A DNA stretch of 64,000 nucleotides, from NCBI RefSeq assembly GCF_001580015.1, contig NZ_LSZQ01000041.1, positions 1 through 64,000 of the forward strand, given 5' to 3'. Below the pieces are notes generated by a model. It was given only the letters and a program-made list of their open reading frames with translations, did no database searches and was not told the DNA's origin. The stretch's first letter is position 1. Each line of letters starts with the position of its first letter. Of the stretch, positions 52,278 to 61,359 are shown piece by piece. Origin of the DNA: Cephaloticoccus primus. GTDB lineage: Bacteria; Verrucomicrobiota; Verrucomicrobiia; Opitutales; Opitutaceae. A program made the translations under genes and the position numbers.

Positions 52278-52578
52278 ATTCCTCGCTCTCAAGCACGGTG
52301 GTCAGCTGCCACTGTTGCAGGGTGTAGGCGTAGGCTTCGGCTTGCTCGCGTGCGCCGCTCCATACGACTGAGCGGCCTTTTTCGTGAACTTCGAGCATGT
52401 GCTTGCGCGCCTGGATTTCGTCGAGGCCGAGTACTTTGCGAAATACCATGACGACGTAGGACATGAGATTTACCGGGTCGTTGAGCACGACGACGAGCCA
52501 GCGGCTGGCGTGCTCCAGCTCCGTGAGCGTTTCGCTCGCGGGTGAGGGCATGGGGAGTGTCTCCACTGCGGCATTCAT
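52264..52578 (-). CDS. clpS: ATP-dependent Clp protease adaptor ClpS
   Basis: 104 residues from the ATG at 52578; the longer frame to 52731 is antisense to the proS end and is rejected. The ClpS core is WLVVVLNDPVNLMSYVVMVF near residue 28, then KVLGLDEIQARKHMLEVHEKGRSVV near 48, where the conserved His and Met-rich pocket bind N-degron residues. EQAEAYAYTLQQWQLTTVLE closes the domain. ClpS delivers N-end-rule substrates to ClpA-ClpP. The N-terminus carries a disordered arm of about 20 residues. Confidence 0.92.
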   Translation of the reverse strand: MNAAVETLPMPSPASETLTELEHASRWLVVVLNDPVNLMSYVVMVFRKVLGLDEIQARKHMLEVHEKGRSVVWSGAREQAEAYAYTLQQWQLTTVLESEEYETD

Positions 52579-52625
52579 GATTTCATCAATTTCCGAAAAA
52601 ACTCCGGCAAGCCGTGGCGGCCGTA

Positions 52626-54404
52626 TTACTCCGCCGAAGTGGCCTCCTCGCTCGCGCGTTGCACTTCGCCAGCGATTACGGACTGGGCTTCGGCGACTGG
52701 CACTTTTCGCGCGGCGGCTTCGTGGCGCCACTTGAGCTCGATCACGCCTTCTTTCAAGCCGCGTCCGCCGACGGTCAGGCGCAGCGGGATGCCGATCAGG
52801 TCGGCGTCCTTAAACTTCACGCCCGGGCGCTCGTCGCGGTCGTCCACGAGTACGTCTGCACCGGCTCGCTCGGCGGCGGCAGCCAGCGTTTTCGCCATCG
52901 CGGTAGCGGCCTCGTCCTTCGGATCAAGCAGCGTTACGATGACTTGAAATGGCGCGACGGCCCACGGCCAGCGGATGCCATCGGCATCGTGATCTTGCTC
53001 GATGAGTGCCTGCATTGAGCGGCCAATCCCGATCCCGTAGCAGCCCATGACCATCGGGTGGCTTTGCTTTTCGGCGTCGGTGTAAACCGCGCCGAAGCGC
53101 TCCGAGTACTTCGTCCCGAGCACAAAGATGTGCCCGACCTCGATCCCGCGGCGGCTCTGGAGCGGTTGGCCCGAAAGCGGGCAAGGCTCGCCGGCATGCA
53201 CGCGGCGAAAGTCGCCGAACCGCGTAATCGCCAGGTCGCGCGCGACGTTCACATGGCGGAGGTGGTGGGCGTCTTCGTTGGCGCCGGTGGTGCCATTGCC
53301 GATTAGCCGGATCGCGTGATCGGCAAAGATGCCTGTGAGTGCAGCGGGGTTTTTGATCGTGCCGCGCACCGCGCCGAGGCTGCCGGGCTTGGCTCCCATA
53401 ATGGGCTCAATCTCTTCTGGAGTCGCCGGGCGCACGAGCGTGAAGCCGAGTGCGCCGAGCTTGGCTTCTTCCAGCTCGTCGCAGCCGCGCAGGATGACGA
53501 CGAAGGGCTGCCCGTCGCCGATGTAGACGAGTGTCTTGAACTGCGCCTCGGCCGGCACGCTGTAAGGCGCAGCAGCAAGCGCGGCGATTGTCGCGACGCC
53601 CGGGGTGGCGAATTTCTCGATCTCGCCGCTCGGGGGCGCGTCGCTCAGGTCAGCAGGTACGAGCGCGCTGGTCGCCTTTTCGCGGTTGGCCGCGTAGCCG
53701 CTCGCCTCGCAGTAAATGATATCGTCGTCGCCGACTTCTGCGGGAGCCATGAACTCGTGCGAAAAGCTGCCGCCCATGACTCCGGTATCGGCCTCCACGG
53801 CGATGGAGAGCAGGCCGATCCGCCTGAAAAACGCTTCGTAGCCTCGCTTCATCGCCTCGTAGCTGCGGGCCGCGCCCGCTTCATCGGCGTCGAAGGAGTA
53901 GGCATCCATCATGACAAACTCGCGCGTGCGCATCAGCCCGTAGCGCGGGCGGATCTCGTTACGAAACTTGGTGGCGATCTGGTAAAAGTTTTTCGGCAAA
54001 TCGCGGTAGCTGCTGATCTCGTTTTTCACCAAGGGCGTGATGACTTCCTCATGCGTGGGGCCGAGCACGAGCTCGGGCTCGCGTGAGGGCCGCGCGGCTG
54101 CGCCTGCGCTATCAGCGCGAAACATGATCTCGCGGCTCGCCGCCCAGCGCGGGCCGTTTTCCCAAAACTCGGCAGGGTGCAGGTGCGGCATCCAAAGCTC
54201 GATCGCGCCGGCTCGATCCATCTCCTCGCGACAGATCTCGGTGAGCTTGCGCATCACGCGCTGGCCCAGCGGCATGTAGGTGTAGAGGCCCGCACTGAGT
54301 TTACGCACGAGGCCCGCGCGGATCAGCAGTTTATGCGAGGCGATCTCGGCATCGGCGGGGCTCTCTTTGAGGGTGGGAATGAAAAACTGCGACCAAAGCT
54401 TCAT
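52626..54404 (-). CDS. proS: Proline-tRNA ligase (bacterial type with editing domain)
   Basis: 592 residues from the ATG at 54404 (KLWSQFFIPTLKESPADAE). Class II synthetase motifs are present: LLIRAGLVRKLSAGLYTYMPLG near 27 and ELVLGPTHEEVITPLV near 108. NFYQIATKFRNEIRPRYGLMRTREF lies near 140, and motif 3 GCYGIGIGRSMQAL near 440. The INS editing domain lies between about 220 and 395 (FATPGVATIAALAAAPY, LGALGFTLVRPA). The anticodon-binding domain covers the last 110 residues. It charges tRNA-Pro in the cytoplasm. Confidence 0.96.
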   Translation of the reverse strand: MKLWSQFFIPTLKESPADAEIASHKLLIRAGLVRKLSAGLYTYMPLGQRVMRKLTEICREEMDRAGAIELWMPHLHPAEFWENGPRWAASREIMFRADSAGAAARPSREPELVLGPTHEEVITPLVKNEISSYRDLPKNFYQIATKFRNEIRPRYGLMRTREFVMMDAYSFDADEAGAARSYEAMKRGYEAFFRRIGLLSIAVEADTGVMGGSFSHEFMAPAEVGDDDIIYCEASGYAANREKATSALVPADLSDAPPSGEIEKFATPGVATIAALAAAPYSVPAEAQFKTLVYIGDGQPFVVILRGCDELEEAKLGALGFTLVRPATPEEIEPIMGAKPGSLGAVRGTIKNPAALTGIFADHAIRLIGNGTTGANEDAHHLRHVNVARDLAITRFGDFRRVHAGEPCPLSGQPLQSRRGIEVGHIFVLGTKYSERFGAVYTDAEKQSHPMVMGCYGIGIGRSMQALIEQDHDADGIRWPWAVAPFQVIVTLLDPKDEAATAMAKTLAAAAERAGADVLVDDRDERPGVKFKDADLIGIPLRLTVGGRGLKEGVIELKWRHEAAARKVPVAEAQSVIAGEVQRASEEATSAE

Positions 54405-54501
54405 AGGCGGGGGAGAAAGTCGCGCAGGCAAGCGGCCCTCCGCGCCCTGAGCAAATGTATTTGCCGGAGCAAAAGCCTCTGTCGTTACTCACCGACTTTC
54501 C

Positions 54502-55191
54502 ATGCCGCCGCCGCCCTCCACCTCCGACAAGAAACGCTCCGCGCCAGAGCCCTGGCCGATGAAGTGGATCGTCCTCGCGCTGCTCCCCTGCCTAGCCGCC
54601 TATACCTTTGTGACGCTCCAATACCGCAAGCCCGGGCACGCCTTTGAGCCCTACAACGATCTCAAGGCGAGTGCGCAAATCCACCAGCTCCTCGAAGCCG
54701 GGTTTCAACGCATCCCCCTCGAAATACGCGACGCAGCAGACTCGCGCCCGCTCAACAAAAAGCCCGACTTCGCCGACCACGCTGAAAACCCCGCCAACGC
54801 ACGCACGCTCTACGCGCTGATAACGCAAACCGCGCGCGGCGGACTTCCCGAAGACCTAGCCGCCGCACTCATCGACTCGCCGCACTTGCCCCGCACCATA
54901 AACACCTCGCTCGGCCCTGCCGACCTCTACGAAGGCGGCGACCTTGTCTTCAAGATCCAGTTTTACGCGAGCTCCGAACCAGTTGCGGCGCAACTCTACG
55001 TGCGCGAAAACCAGGCCTTCGTGGTCGTCGAGCTCGCCGCCCCCGAGCCTCCCGAGGACGACTACTCGCCACGCCGCACCGCATACCGAAAGTGGCTGAT
55101 CGCGCCCTCCGCGCCGCTCAAGCCCGGCCGCTACACCGGACTGCTCGTTGGCGCCGAGCAGTCACTGCACTGGGATGTGCGCGTGCACTGA
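54502..55191 (+). CDS. Hypothetical membrane-anchored protein
   Basis: 229 residues; not recognised. One hydrophobic segment near the N-terminus (WIVLALLPCLAAYTFVTL) follows a Pro/Lys-rich start, suggesting a single-pass inner-membrane protein with a periplasmic body. The body holds DLVFKIQFYASSEPVAAQLYVRENQAFVVVELAAP, a beta-sandwich-like stretch, and ends GRYTGLLVGAEQSLHWDVRVH. It is divergent from proS and upstream of argA by 65 bases; cotranscription with argA is possible but a functional link is not seen. Confidence 0.7.
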   Translation: MPPPPSTSDKKRSAPEPWPMKWIVLALLPCLAAYTFVTLQYRKPGHAFEPYNDLKASAQIHQLLEAGFQRIPLEIRDAADSRPLNKKPDFADHAENPANARTLYALITQTARGGLPEDLAAALIDSPHLPRTINTSLGPADLYEGGDLVFKIQFYASSEPVAAQLYVRENQAFVVVELAAPEPPEDDYSPRRTAYRKWLIAPSAPLKPGRYTGLLVGAEQSLHWDVRVH

Positions 55192-55256
55192 ACCGCTGCA
55201 ACTCTCCCTCACACGCTTCTACCGCCGCCCCGCAACCCCTCGCTGCACTTCTCGCC

Positions 55257-56564
55257 ATGCCGACACCTGCGCTCGCCACCACCATCAAACCCACCGACCT
55301 GCGCGGGATCCTCCAGTACGTGCCGCGCTTCCAGGGGCAGATTTTCGTCATCGCCTTCGACGGCTCGATCGTCGCCGACGAGAATTTTGGCAACCTGCTC
55401 GTCGATGTCGCCGTGCTGCGCAGCCTCGGGATCAAAGTCGTGCTCGCCCACGGCATCGGCCAGCAGCTCCGCGAGCTCTCACAGCTCCGCGGCATCCCGA
55501 TCTCCGATGCCGAAGGCAGCGGCATCACCGATGCGCCCACGCTCGACCTCGCCATCCGCGCCTCGTCCCGCGTCTCACACCTGATCCTCGAAGGCCTGGC
55601 GCAAAACAACCTCAAGGGCGCCACCACCAACGCCGTGCGCGCGCTGCCGCTGGGCATCATCCGCGGCGTCGATCAGCAATTCACTGCCAAGGTCGACCGC
55701 ATCGATAAGGGCTTCATCCACTCACTCATCGACCGCGGCGTGATCCCGGTCGTAGCGCCTCTCGCCTTTGGGCCCGACGGCCGTTCGCTGCGCGTCAACT
55801 CCGACCTGCTTGCCGCCGAGCTCGCCGAGGCGCTCCACGCGACGAAGATCATTTACCTGACACCGCAGCCCGGGCTCTCCATCGGTGGTGCCGTGCAACC
55901 GCAAGTCGCGGTTGAAGCGCTGCGCAAACAGCTCGACGAAGCACCTGAGCAAATCGCCGAAAGCGGCCGCTCGAAAGCGCGGCACGCTGTCCACGCCATC
56001 GACAACGGTACCCCGCGCGTGCACATCGTCGATGGCCGCCTGCTCGACAGCCTGCTCAACGAAATCTTCTCCAACGAAGGCGTTGGCACGCTCATCTACG
56101 GCAACGATTACCAGCAAATCCGCAAGGCCACCCGCCGCGACGTCCGCTTCATCTATAGCCTCACCCGCAGCGCCGTGAAGCGCGAGGAGCTCGTCCAGCG
56201 CACCCAGCAAGCGATAGATAAAACCATCGACCAGTTCTATGTCTTCGAGATCGATGAAAACATCATCGCTTGCCTGAGCCTCATTTTCTACCCCGGTACG
56301 CCCAAGCTCGCCGAGCTCGGCGCCCTCTACGTGATGCCCTTTTACCAAAACCACGGCATCGGTAAAAAGATGGTCGAGTACGCCTGCCTCATGGCGAAGC
56401 AACAGGGGGCCGCGCAAATCCTCGCGCTCTCCACGCAAAGCTACGGCTTCTTCACCAACAACCTCGGCTTCAGCGAAGTGGACAAATCAATCCTGCCGGA
56501 AACGCGCCTGCGCCAGTACGAAGAAAGCGGCCGCAACGCCAAAGTCCTCGCCCGCACCCTGTGA
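55257..56564 (+). CDS. argA: N-acetylglutamate synthase (amino-acid kinase + GNAT)
   Basis: 435 residues from the ATG at 55257; the frame back to 55092 overlaps the upstream gene. The N-terminal amino-acid-kinase-like domain spans about 1-285: FVIAFDGSIVADENFGNLLVDVAVLRSLGIKVVLAHGIG, then IIRGVDQQFTAKVDRID near 145. The C-terminal GNAT domain (about 300-435) has LGALYVMPFYQNHGIGKKMVEYA, with the acetyl-CoA-binding Q/RxxGxG/A pattern, and LGFSEVD. It performs the first step of arginine synthesis, acetylating glutamate. The leader before the ATG is C/T-rich. Confidence 0.94.
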   Translation: MPTPALATTIKPTDLRGILQYVPRFQGQIFVIAFDGSIVADENFGNLLVDVAVLRSLGIKVVLAHGIGQQLRELSQLRGIPISDAEGSGITDAPTLDLAIRASSRVSHLILEGLAQNNLKGATTNAVRALPLGIIRGVDQQFTAKVDRIDKGFIHSLIDRGVIPVVAPLAFGPDGRSLRVNSDLLAAELAEALHATKIIYLTPQPGLSIGGAVQPQVAVEALRKQLDEAPEQIAESGRSKARHAVHAIDNGTPRVHIVDGRLLDSLLNEIFSNEGVGTLIYGNDYQQIRKATRRDVRFIYSLTRSAVKREELVQRTQQAIDKTIDQFYVFEIDENIIACLSLIFYPGTPKLAELGALYVMPFYQNHGIGKKMVEYACLMAKQQGAAQILALSTQSYGFFTNNLGFSEVDKSILPETRLRQYEESGRNAKVLARTL

Positions 56565-56639
56565 GGGCGGGCGGAGCCGCCGGGCCCCGCGCGTTATCTC
56601 CGTTAGCCGCGTTATTTGTGTGCTGCGGTGAAGGGAAGG

Positions 56640-57428
56640 CTACAACTGCGCCACGGTTTGGGCGAAGGTGCGGAGGTCGGGGGCTTTGAAGAAGGCGGTG
56701 CCTGCGACGAAGGTATCGGCTCCGGCGGCGCGGCATTCGGCGGCGTGGGCGAGGTCGATTCCGCCATCGACTTCGAGCCGCCACTGCTGGCCGTTATCGC
56801 GGCGCCATTGGTCGAGCGTGCGGAGTTTCGCCAACATCTCGGGGCGAAAGGCCTGACCGCCAAAACCGGGCTGCACGGTCATGACGAGGACGAGGTCTAC
56901 GCGGTCGAGCAGATGGCGCACGGCTTCGGCGGGCGTGTCGGGGTTGAGCGCAATCCCGCATTGGCAGCCGAGCGCGCGAATGCGGGCGAGTGCGGCGGCG
57001 TGATCGTAGTCGGGCTCAATGTGGATGCTGATGAGGTTGGCTCCGGCTTCGGCAAAGGCGCCGAGGTAGCGCTGCGGCTCGGAGAGCATCAGGTGCGTAT
57101 CGAAGAAGAGGGGGGGCGCGGCCGGGGCGGCTTTTTCGGCGCGGCGCAGCGCAGCGAGCGTTTCGGGGCCGAAGCTGAGGTTGGGCACGAAGTGGCCGTC
57201 CATGATGTCGAGGTGCAGCCAGCGCAGGTCACACTGGGCGACACGCGCCGCACTTGCTGCGAGGTCGGCGTGGTCTCCGGCGAGTATTGAGGGCGCGAGA
57301 ACGGCGCGGTGGAGCGGGGCGAGCTCAGGCGGCTGTGTTTCGTGTGCGGCGGTGGGCGCTCCGCGTGTGGCGTGTGTGGCGCACAAGCCTGCTGCTGCTG
57401 CGCCCGCCTGTCTGTTTTCGTTTACCAT
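56640..57428 (-). CDS. rpe: Ribulose-phosphate 3-epimerase
   Basis: 262 residues; about 40 N-terminal residues precede the family start at APSILAGDHADL, so the true start may be further in. The TIM-barrel motifs are WLHLDIMDGHFVPNLSFGP near 70, FFDTHLMLSEP near 107, VMTVQPGFGGQAF near 180, and RLEVDGGID near 217. Metal-binding His and Asp lie in these motifs. It interconverts ribulose-5-phosphate and xylulose-5-phosphate in the pentose phosphate pathway. The start overlaps the end of the LptE-like gene by 7 bases. Confidence 0.95.
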   Translation of the reverse strand: MVNENRQAGAAAAGLCATHATRGAPTAAHETQPPELAPLHRAVLAPSILAGDHADLAASAARVAQCDLRWLHLDIMDGHFVPNLSFGPETLAALRRAEKAAPAAPPLFFDTHLMLSEPQRYLGAFAEAGANLISIHIEPDYDHAAALARIRALGCQCGIALNPDTPAEAVRHLLDRVDLVLVMTVQPGFGGQAFRPEMLAKLRTLDQWRRDNGQQWRLEVDGGIDLAHAAECRAAGADTFVAGTAFFKAPDLRTFAQTVAQL

Positions 57429-57967
57429 GTGTCGAGGACAGCATGTAGGGCCTTATCCGCAAGATCCTGTGCGAGGAGTGGCAGGGCTTGGTACTCGGCT
57501 TGCTGCTGGCCGCTATCGATGAAGATGTCGCGGCGGACTTCGATTGGTCGCGCGCGGAAATAGGTTTTGGCCGGCGTCTCCGCGCCTTCGCCTGCACGCA
57601 GCGTGAGCTCGGCGAGGAGGACGACGCTGAGCTTTCGCGCCAGACCGGTGTCCTCGGGATCGGCGGTGGCCGTTTCGCGGCGGTAGCTGCGGACTGTGAT
57701 TTCCAGGACGGCACCCGCCGTGGCGGGATGAGCGGCGAGGGCGACGCGCCCATCATTTGCGAAGGCTTCGCGAACGGCGCCGGTGATAACGGCCTCCGCT
57801 TGCGGGACGAGTGCCCGCATTTTTACGGGCGCAACGTGGAGCGTGCTAAACGCCAGCGGAGCTTCCGCGCCCGTACCGAGCCGGTAGCCCATGCAGCCGC
57901 TGCCAAGGAGCGCCAGCCCAACCGCAAGCGCGAGTGCCGGGAGCGGGAAGCGCAAGCGACGACGCAT
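57422..57967 (-). CDS. LptE-family LPS assembly lipoprotein
   Basis: 181 residues. The signal peptide ends in the lipobox LALLGSGC, followed by MGYRLG, a typical start of mature LptE-type proteins. PVKMRALVPQAEAVITGAVREAFANDGRVAL near 48 and AVLEITVRSYRRET near 86 fit the alpha/beta LptE fold. In the family it plugs LptD and delivers LPS to the outer leaflet. It lies in the run rpe-lptE-bamD, upstream of rpe, consistent with envelope biogenesis. The coding-strand leader is almost entirely C/T (CCCCCCTCCCTCCCGCCC). Confidence 0.78.
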   Translation of the reverse strand: MRRRLRFPLPALALAVGLALLGSGCMGYRLGTGAEAPLAFSTLHVAPVKMRALVPQAEAVITGAVREAFANDGRVALAAHPATAGAVLEITVRSYRRETATADPEDTGLARKLSVVLLAELTLRAGEGAETPAKTYFRARPIEVRRDIFIDSGQQQAEYQALPLLAQDLADKALHAVLDTW

Positions 57968-58026
57968 AGAAAGGAAGGGCGGGAGGGAGGGGGGCGTTGG
58001 TGTGCGCGCGAGAGACGTCGTGTTTG

Positions 58027-59112
58027 TTAGAAAAACAGGAAACGTTTCTTCTTCTTCGCGCCACCTGCGCTTCCCGCTCCGTCGTTGTCGCTGGGTTGGT
58101 GTTTGGCAGCGGCGGCATCGACTTTGGCGAGTTGCGCGCGGGCGTGCTCGGCGATGTCGGAGTTCGGGTAAATGGTGATCGCCTCGTTATAAAACACCCG
58201 GGCTGCGGTGTAGTTGTCGCGTTTCTTGAAGTAGAAGTCGGCGATCTTGATTTTGCTCTGCGCGAGGACGGTGCGCATCTCGTCGAGCCCTTCTTCGGCG
58301 CGGGCTACGCCGGGATCTCCGGGGAAGAGGATGAGGAAGTCCTCAAAGTAGGTCGCCGCTTCTTGTGTGGAGGCCTGGTCGTACTCGGGCCCATCGACGA
58401 GCGAAGCATGCGCCTCGGCGAGGCGCAGGTAGGCATCGGGCCCGAGGAGGCTGTCCGGGTAGTTGTTGATCATCCGGTCGTAGGCATCGATGGCCTCCAT
58501 TTCGTTGCCGAGGCGTTGGTGCCCGCGAGCGATGTTCATCATGGCGAGCGGCGCGTAGTCGCTGTAGGGGGCCTCCCATACGACGACCTCAAATTGTTGC
58601 ACGCCTTTGCCGCGGTCGGTGAAGCCGGGGAAGAAGCCCCACCAGCGGTTGCGCGCGCCGTCGAGCAGGGCGCTGGCGATCTGGTACTGGCGGCCGATGA
58701 TTTCGTTAAAGCGGTCGGTGTTGGGGTAGCGGGCGATGAGCTGCGAGTAGGCGTCGAAGGCCTTGTTGTACTGCTTGCGCTGCAGGTACAGATCGGCTCC
58801 GCGGTAGAGTGCTTCGGGGGTGTAGATGGAGGTCGGGTAGCGTTTGACGACGCGGGCGTAGCGTTTGGCGGCTGCGCCTTTGCTCCCGCGCTCTTCGGCG
58901 CGGCGCGCACTGTTCATCAAGGACAGCGCACTGCGGCGGTCATCGAGCGAGGAGAGGCCCGGGGGCGCGCCGCTTGCGGTCTGCCAGCCGGTGTCCGGAT
59001 CCCAGGTCAAGTTAACGGCGCGCGCGTCGCGCTTGAAGGGGGAGGCGAGCGCGAGTACGGCCAGTGCGGCGATCAGGAGCGGGAGTCGGCGGCGCGGAGC
59101 GGAGAAAATCAT
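58027..59112 (-). CDS. bamD: Outer membrane assembly factor BamD-like TPR protein
   Basis: 361 residues, longer than E. coli BamD (about 245). Five or so TPR units can be traced: AEERGSKGAAAKRYARVVKRYP near 72, YLQRKQYNKAFDAYSQLIARYP near 108, QRLGNEMEAIDAYDRMINNYP near 200, and later ATYFEDFLILFPGDPG. DSDIAEHARAQLAKV-like ends follow. In BamD the TPRs bind BamA and outer-membrane protein signals. The signal peptide LPLLIAALAVLALASPFKRDARA has no lipobox cysteine, so lipid anchoring is doubtful. A Lys-rich C-terminus KKKKRFLFF is also unusual. Confidence 0.85.
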   Translation of the reverse strand: MIFSAPRRRLPLLIAALAVLALASPFKRDARAVNLTWDPDTGWQTASGAPPGLSSLDDRRSALSLMNSARRAEERGSKGAAAKRYARVVKRYPTSIYTPEALYRGADLYLQRKQYNKAFDAYSQLIARYPNTDRFNEIIGRQYQIASALLDGARNRWWGFFPGFTDRGKGVQQFEVVVWEAPYSDYAPLAMMNIARGHQRLGNEMEAIDAYDRMINNYPDSLLGPDAYLRLAEAHASLVDGPEYDQASTQEAATYFEDFLILFPGDPGVARAEEGLDEMRTVLAQSKIKIADFYFKKRDNYTAARVFYNEAITIYPNSDIAEHARAQLAKVDAAAAKHQPSDNDGAGSAGGAKKKKRFLFF

Positions 59113-59191
59113 GACAAAGTGGAGCGTGTGCGGGCGGGCGCGAGGATGGGCGCGATTGAGCGGATCGCCTTACTCTGAAGGCGTTAAAAAC

Positions 59192-60184
59192 TCACCAGCG
59201 AACCAGCGCCGAACCGTAGGTCAAGCCCGCCCCAAAAGCGACGAGTAGCGTAACGTCGCCCGGGCGGATCCGGCCGCTGCGGCGGGCTTCGTCGATGGCG
59301 ATCGGGATGGAGGCTGCCGAGGTGTTGCCGTAGCGATCAACGTTTACAAAAAAACGCTCCAGCGGGAGTTGGAGCTGCTTGGCGACGGCTTCGATGATCC
59401 GCTGGTTGGCCTGGTGAGGGATGATCAGCCCGATGTCGTCAGACGTGAGTCCGTTTTTGGCGAGGATGTCGCGAGCGGTCTCGGCCATGGCGCGCACGGC
59501 GAGTTTGAAGAGCTCCTTGCCCTTCATCTTGATAAAGTGATCTCCTGCGGCGATTGACTCGGCGGTGGGCGGGTGGGTGCTGCCGCCCTTGGGGACATAA
59601 AGCAGGTCAAGGCTATCGCCGTAGGCGCCGAGTTTGACGTCGATCAAGCCCGCCCCGGACGCGTCACTGGGGCCCAGGACGACTGCCGCGGCGCCGTCGC
59701 CAAAGAGCACGCAAGTCGTGCGGTCACTCCAGTCGATGATCGTAGAGAGCTTTTCGGAGCCGATGAGCAGCGCGCGCTTGTAGCGGCCCGACTGCACCAT
59801 CGCCGCTGCCGTATCCAGCCCGTAGACGAAGCCCGAGCAGGCCGCGCTAAGGTCGAAGCAAGCGGTGGTGTGCGGGAGCCCGAGCTTGTGCTGCACGCTG
59901 CAAGCCGAGGCGGGCATGGTGAGGTCGGGCGTGACGGTGGCGAGGACGAGCAGGTCGATCTCGCTGGCGGCGATCCCGGCGTCGGCCAGGGCCGCGCGTG
60001 CGGCGGCGACCGCCATGTCGGAGGTCGCTTCTTCGGGGCCTGCGACGCGCCGCTCGCGGATGCCGCTGCGGGTGACGATCCACTCGTCACTTGTTTCGAT
60101 CTTCGCCGAGAGCTCGGCATTGGTGAGCACGCGGGTTGGCGCGTGTGCGCCGGTGCCGAGGATGCGGATGGAGGGAGTAGCCAT
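59192..60184 (-). CDS. fabH: Beta-ketoacyl-ACP synthase III
   Basis: 330 residues. It condenses acetyl-CoA with malonyl-ACP to begin fatty-acid synthesis. Active-site residues are in ACFDLSAACSGFVYGLD (Cys near 112), IPHQANQRIIEAV (His near 250), and VDRYGNTSAASIPIA (Asn near 280). EWIVTRSGIRERRVA near 33 is a family signature. It directly follows plsX with no gap, the usual plsX-fabH arrangement, so both are likely cotranscribed with rpmF. Confidence 0.97.
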   Translation of the reverse strand: MATPSIRILGTGAHAPTRVLTNAELSAKIETSDEWIVTRSGIRERRVAGPEEATSDMAVAAARAALADAGIAASEIDLLVLATVTPDLTMPASACSVQHKLGLPHTTACFDLSAACSGFVYGLDTAAAMVQSGRYKRALLIGSEKLSTIIDWSDRTTCVLFGDGAAAVVLGPSDASGAGLIDVKLGAYGDSLDLLYVPKGGSTHPPTAESIAAGDHFIKMKGKELFKLAVRAMAETARDILAKNGLTSDDIGLIIPHQANQRIIEAVAKQLQLPLERFFVNVDRYGNTSAASIPIAIDEARRSGRIRPGDVTLLVAFGAGLTYGSALVRW

Positions 60185-61267
60185 TTACTGGGGGGAAAGA
60201 GGAGTGGAGAGGACAGAGGCGGCGCGCTGCACGTCGGCCTCGATGTGTTGGTTCATTTCGGCGCTGATGATCTCGCCCGCAGCGCAGATGGCGGCGCAGA
60301 TGGCGAGCCGCTTGCTGGAGCCGTGGGCTTTCAGGATGTTGCCCCGCAGGCCCAGCAGCGGTGCGCCGCTGTGTCGGTCGGGGTCGATCCGCGACTTGAG
60401 CGCGGCAAAGGCCCCTTTGGCCATGATCGCCCCGGCCATGCGCAGCGGATTGGCGCGCAGCTCGGCTTTGATCGTAGAGGTGAAAAACTTCACGAGCGAT
60501 TCCCAGCTCTTGAGCATGATGTTACCGACAAAGCCGTCGCACACCACGACATCCACCGGCTCTTCTGCGGCGAAGACCTGGAAGCCCTCAATCGGCCCCG
60601 CGTAGTTGAGGATGCCCTGCGCGTGGGCGGCGCGCAGCAGCGCATGCGCCTCGGTGGTCAGCGCGTTACCCTTACCTTCCTCAGTGCCGATGCTCATGAG
60701 GCCGATGCGTGGTGTGGCCTGCCCGAGGCGCACGCGGCAGTAATGGCTGCCGAGGATGGCGTTGTGCAGCAAGTGCTCGGGGCGCGCCTCGGGATTGGCC
60801 CCCGCGTCGATGAGGACGAAGCTGCCGCCCGCGCGCGGGACGACCGCTGCGAGCGCCGGCCGGGCGATCCCCTGCATGGTGCGTAGCCGTAGCGTGCCGC
60901 CTGCCATGAGCGCGCCCGTGTTGCCGCAACTGACGACGACGCTGGCAGCTCCGTCTTTGACGAGCTCGATTGCCCGCAGCATCGAGGAGTTCTTTTTGCG
61001 CCGCAGCGCGAGTACCGGCTTGTCATCCATCGTGATGACCTCGGGCGCATGGTGCAGCGAAAGCCGCTGCCCATCGATTGGCAGCGAAGCCTGGGCCAGT
61101 AGCGGAGTGAGCTGCGCCTCATCGCCCACCAGCACAACCGGGTTGAGCGCGGGCTGCTGCGCGAGCGCGAGCTTTACGGCAGCGACGACCTCCGCCGGGC
61201 CGAGGTCCCCGCCCATAGCATCAACGGCGATGCGTCGGGCAGCACTGTCGCGGGACGAAGTAAGCAT
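60185..61267 (-). CDS. plsX: Phosphate acyltransferase PlsX
   Basis: 360 residues. It turns acyl-ACP into acyl-phosphate for phospholipid synthesis. Family marks are IAVDAMGGDLGPAEVV near residue 14, VVSCGNTGALMAGGTL near 110, FVLIDAGANPEARPEHLL near 150, and VDVVVCDGFVGNIMLKS near 233. The start is an ATG at 61267 after a short Ala/Arg-rich leader. rpmF lies about 90 bases upstream and fabH directly downstream, the classic rpmF-plsX-fabH cluster. Confidence 0.97.
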   Translation of the reverse strand: MLTSSRDSAARRIAVDAMGGDLGPAEVVAAVKLALAQQPALNPVVLVGDEAQLTPLLAQASLPIDGQRLSLHHAPEVITMDDKPVLALRRKKNSSMLRAIELVKDGAASVVVSCGNTGALMAGGTLRLRTMQGIARPALAAVVPRAGGSFVLIDAGANPEARPEHLLHNAILGSHYCRVRLGQATPRIGLMSIGTEEGKGNALTTEAHALLRAAHAQGILNYAGPIEGFQVFAAEEPVDVVVCDGFVGNIMLKSWESLVKFFTSTIKAELRANPLRMAGAIMAKGAFAALKSRIDPDRHSGAPLLGLRGNILKAHGSSKRLAICAAICAAGEIISAEMNQHIEADVQRAASVLSTPLSPQ

Positions 61268-61359
61268 CGTAGCGGGGCGATGCCAGGTGATTTTCTGGGC
61301 GGGCGAGCGCGGGCCTTGGTAGTGCCCCGGGCCATTATCGGGCCTTGGGCTGGCCCGGA

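Noticed and set aside
57488-59178. Long plus-strand frames (180 and 393 residues) opposite LptE-like and bamD genes.
   Set aside because: The minus-strand frames carry a lipobox and TPR motifs; the opposite frames show only composition-driven openness.
59573-60886. A 437-residue plus-strand frame across fabH/plsX.
   Set aside because: It is antisense to two clear enzymes with intact active sites.
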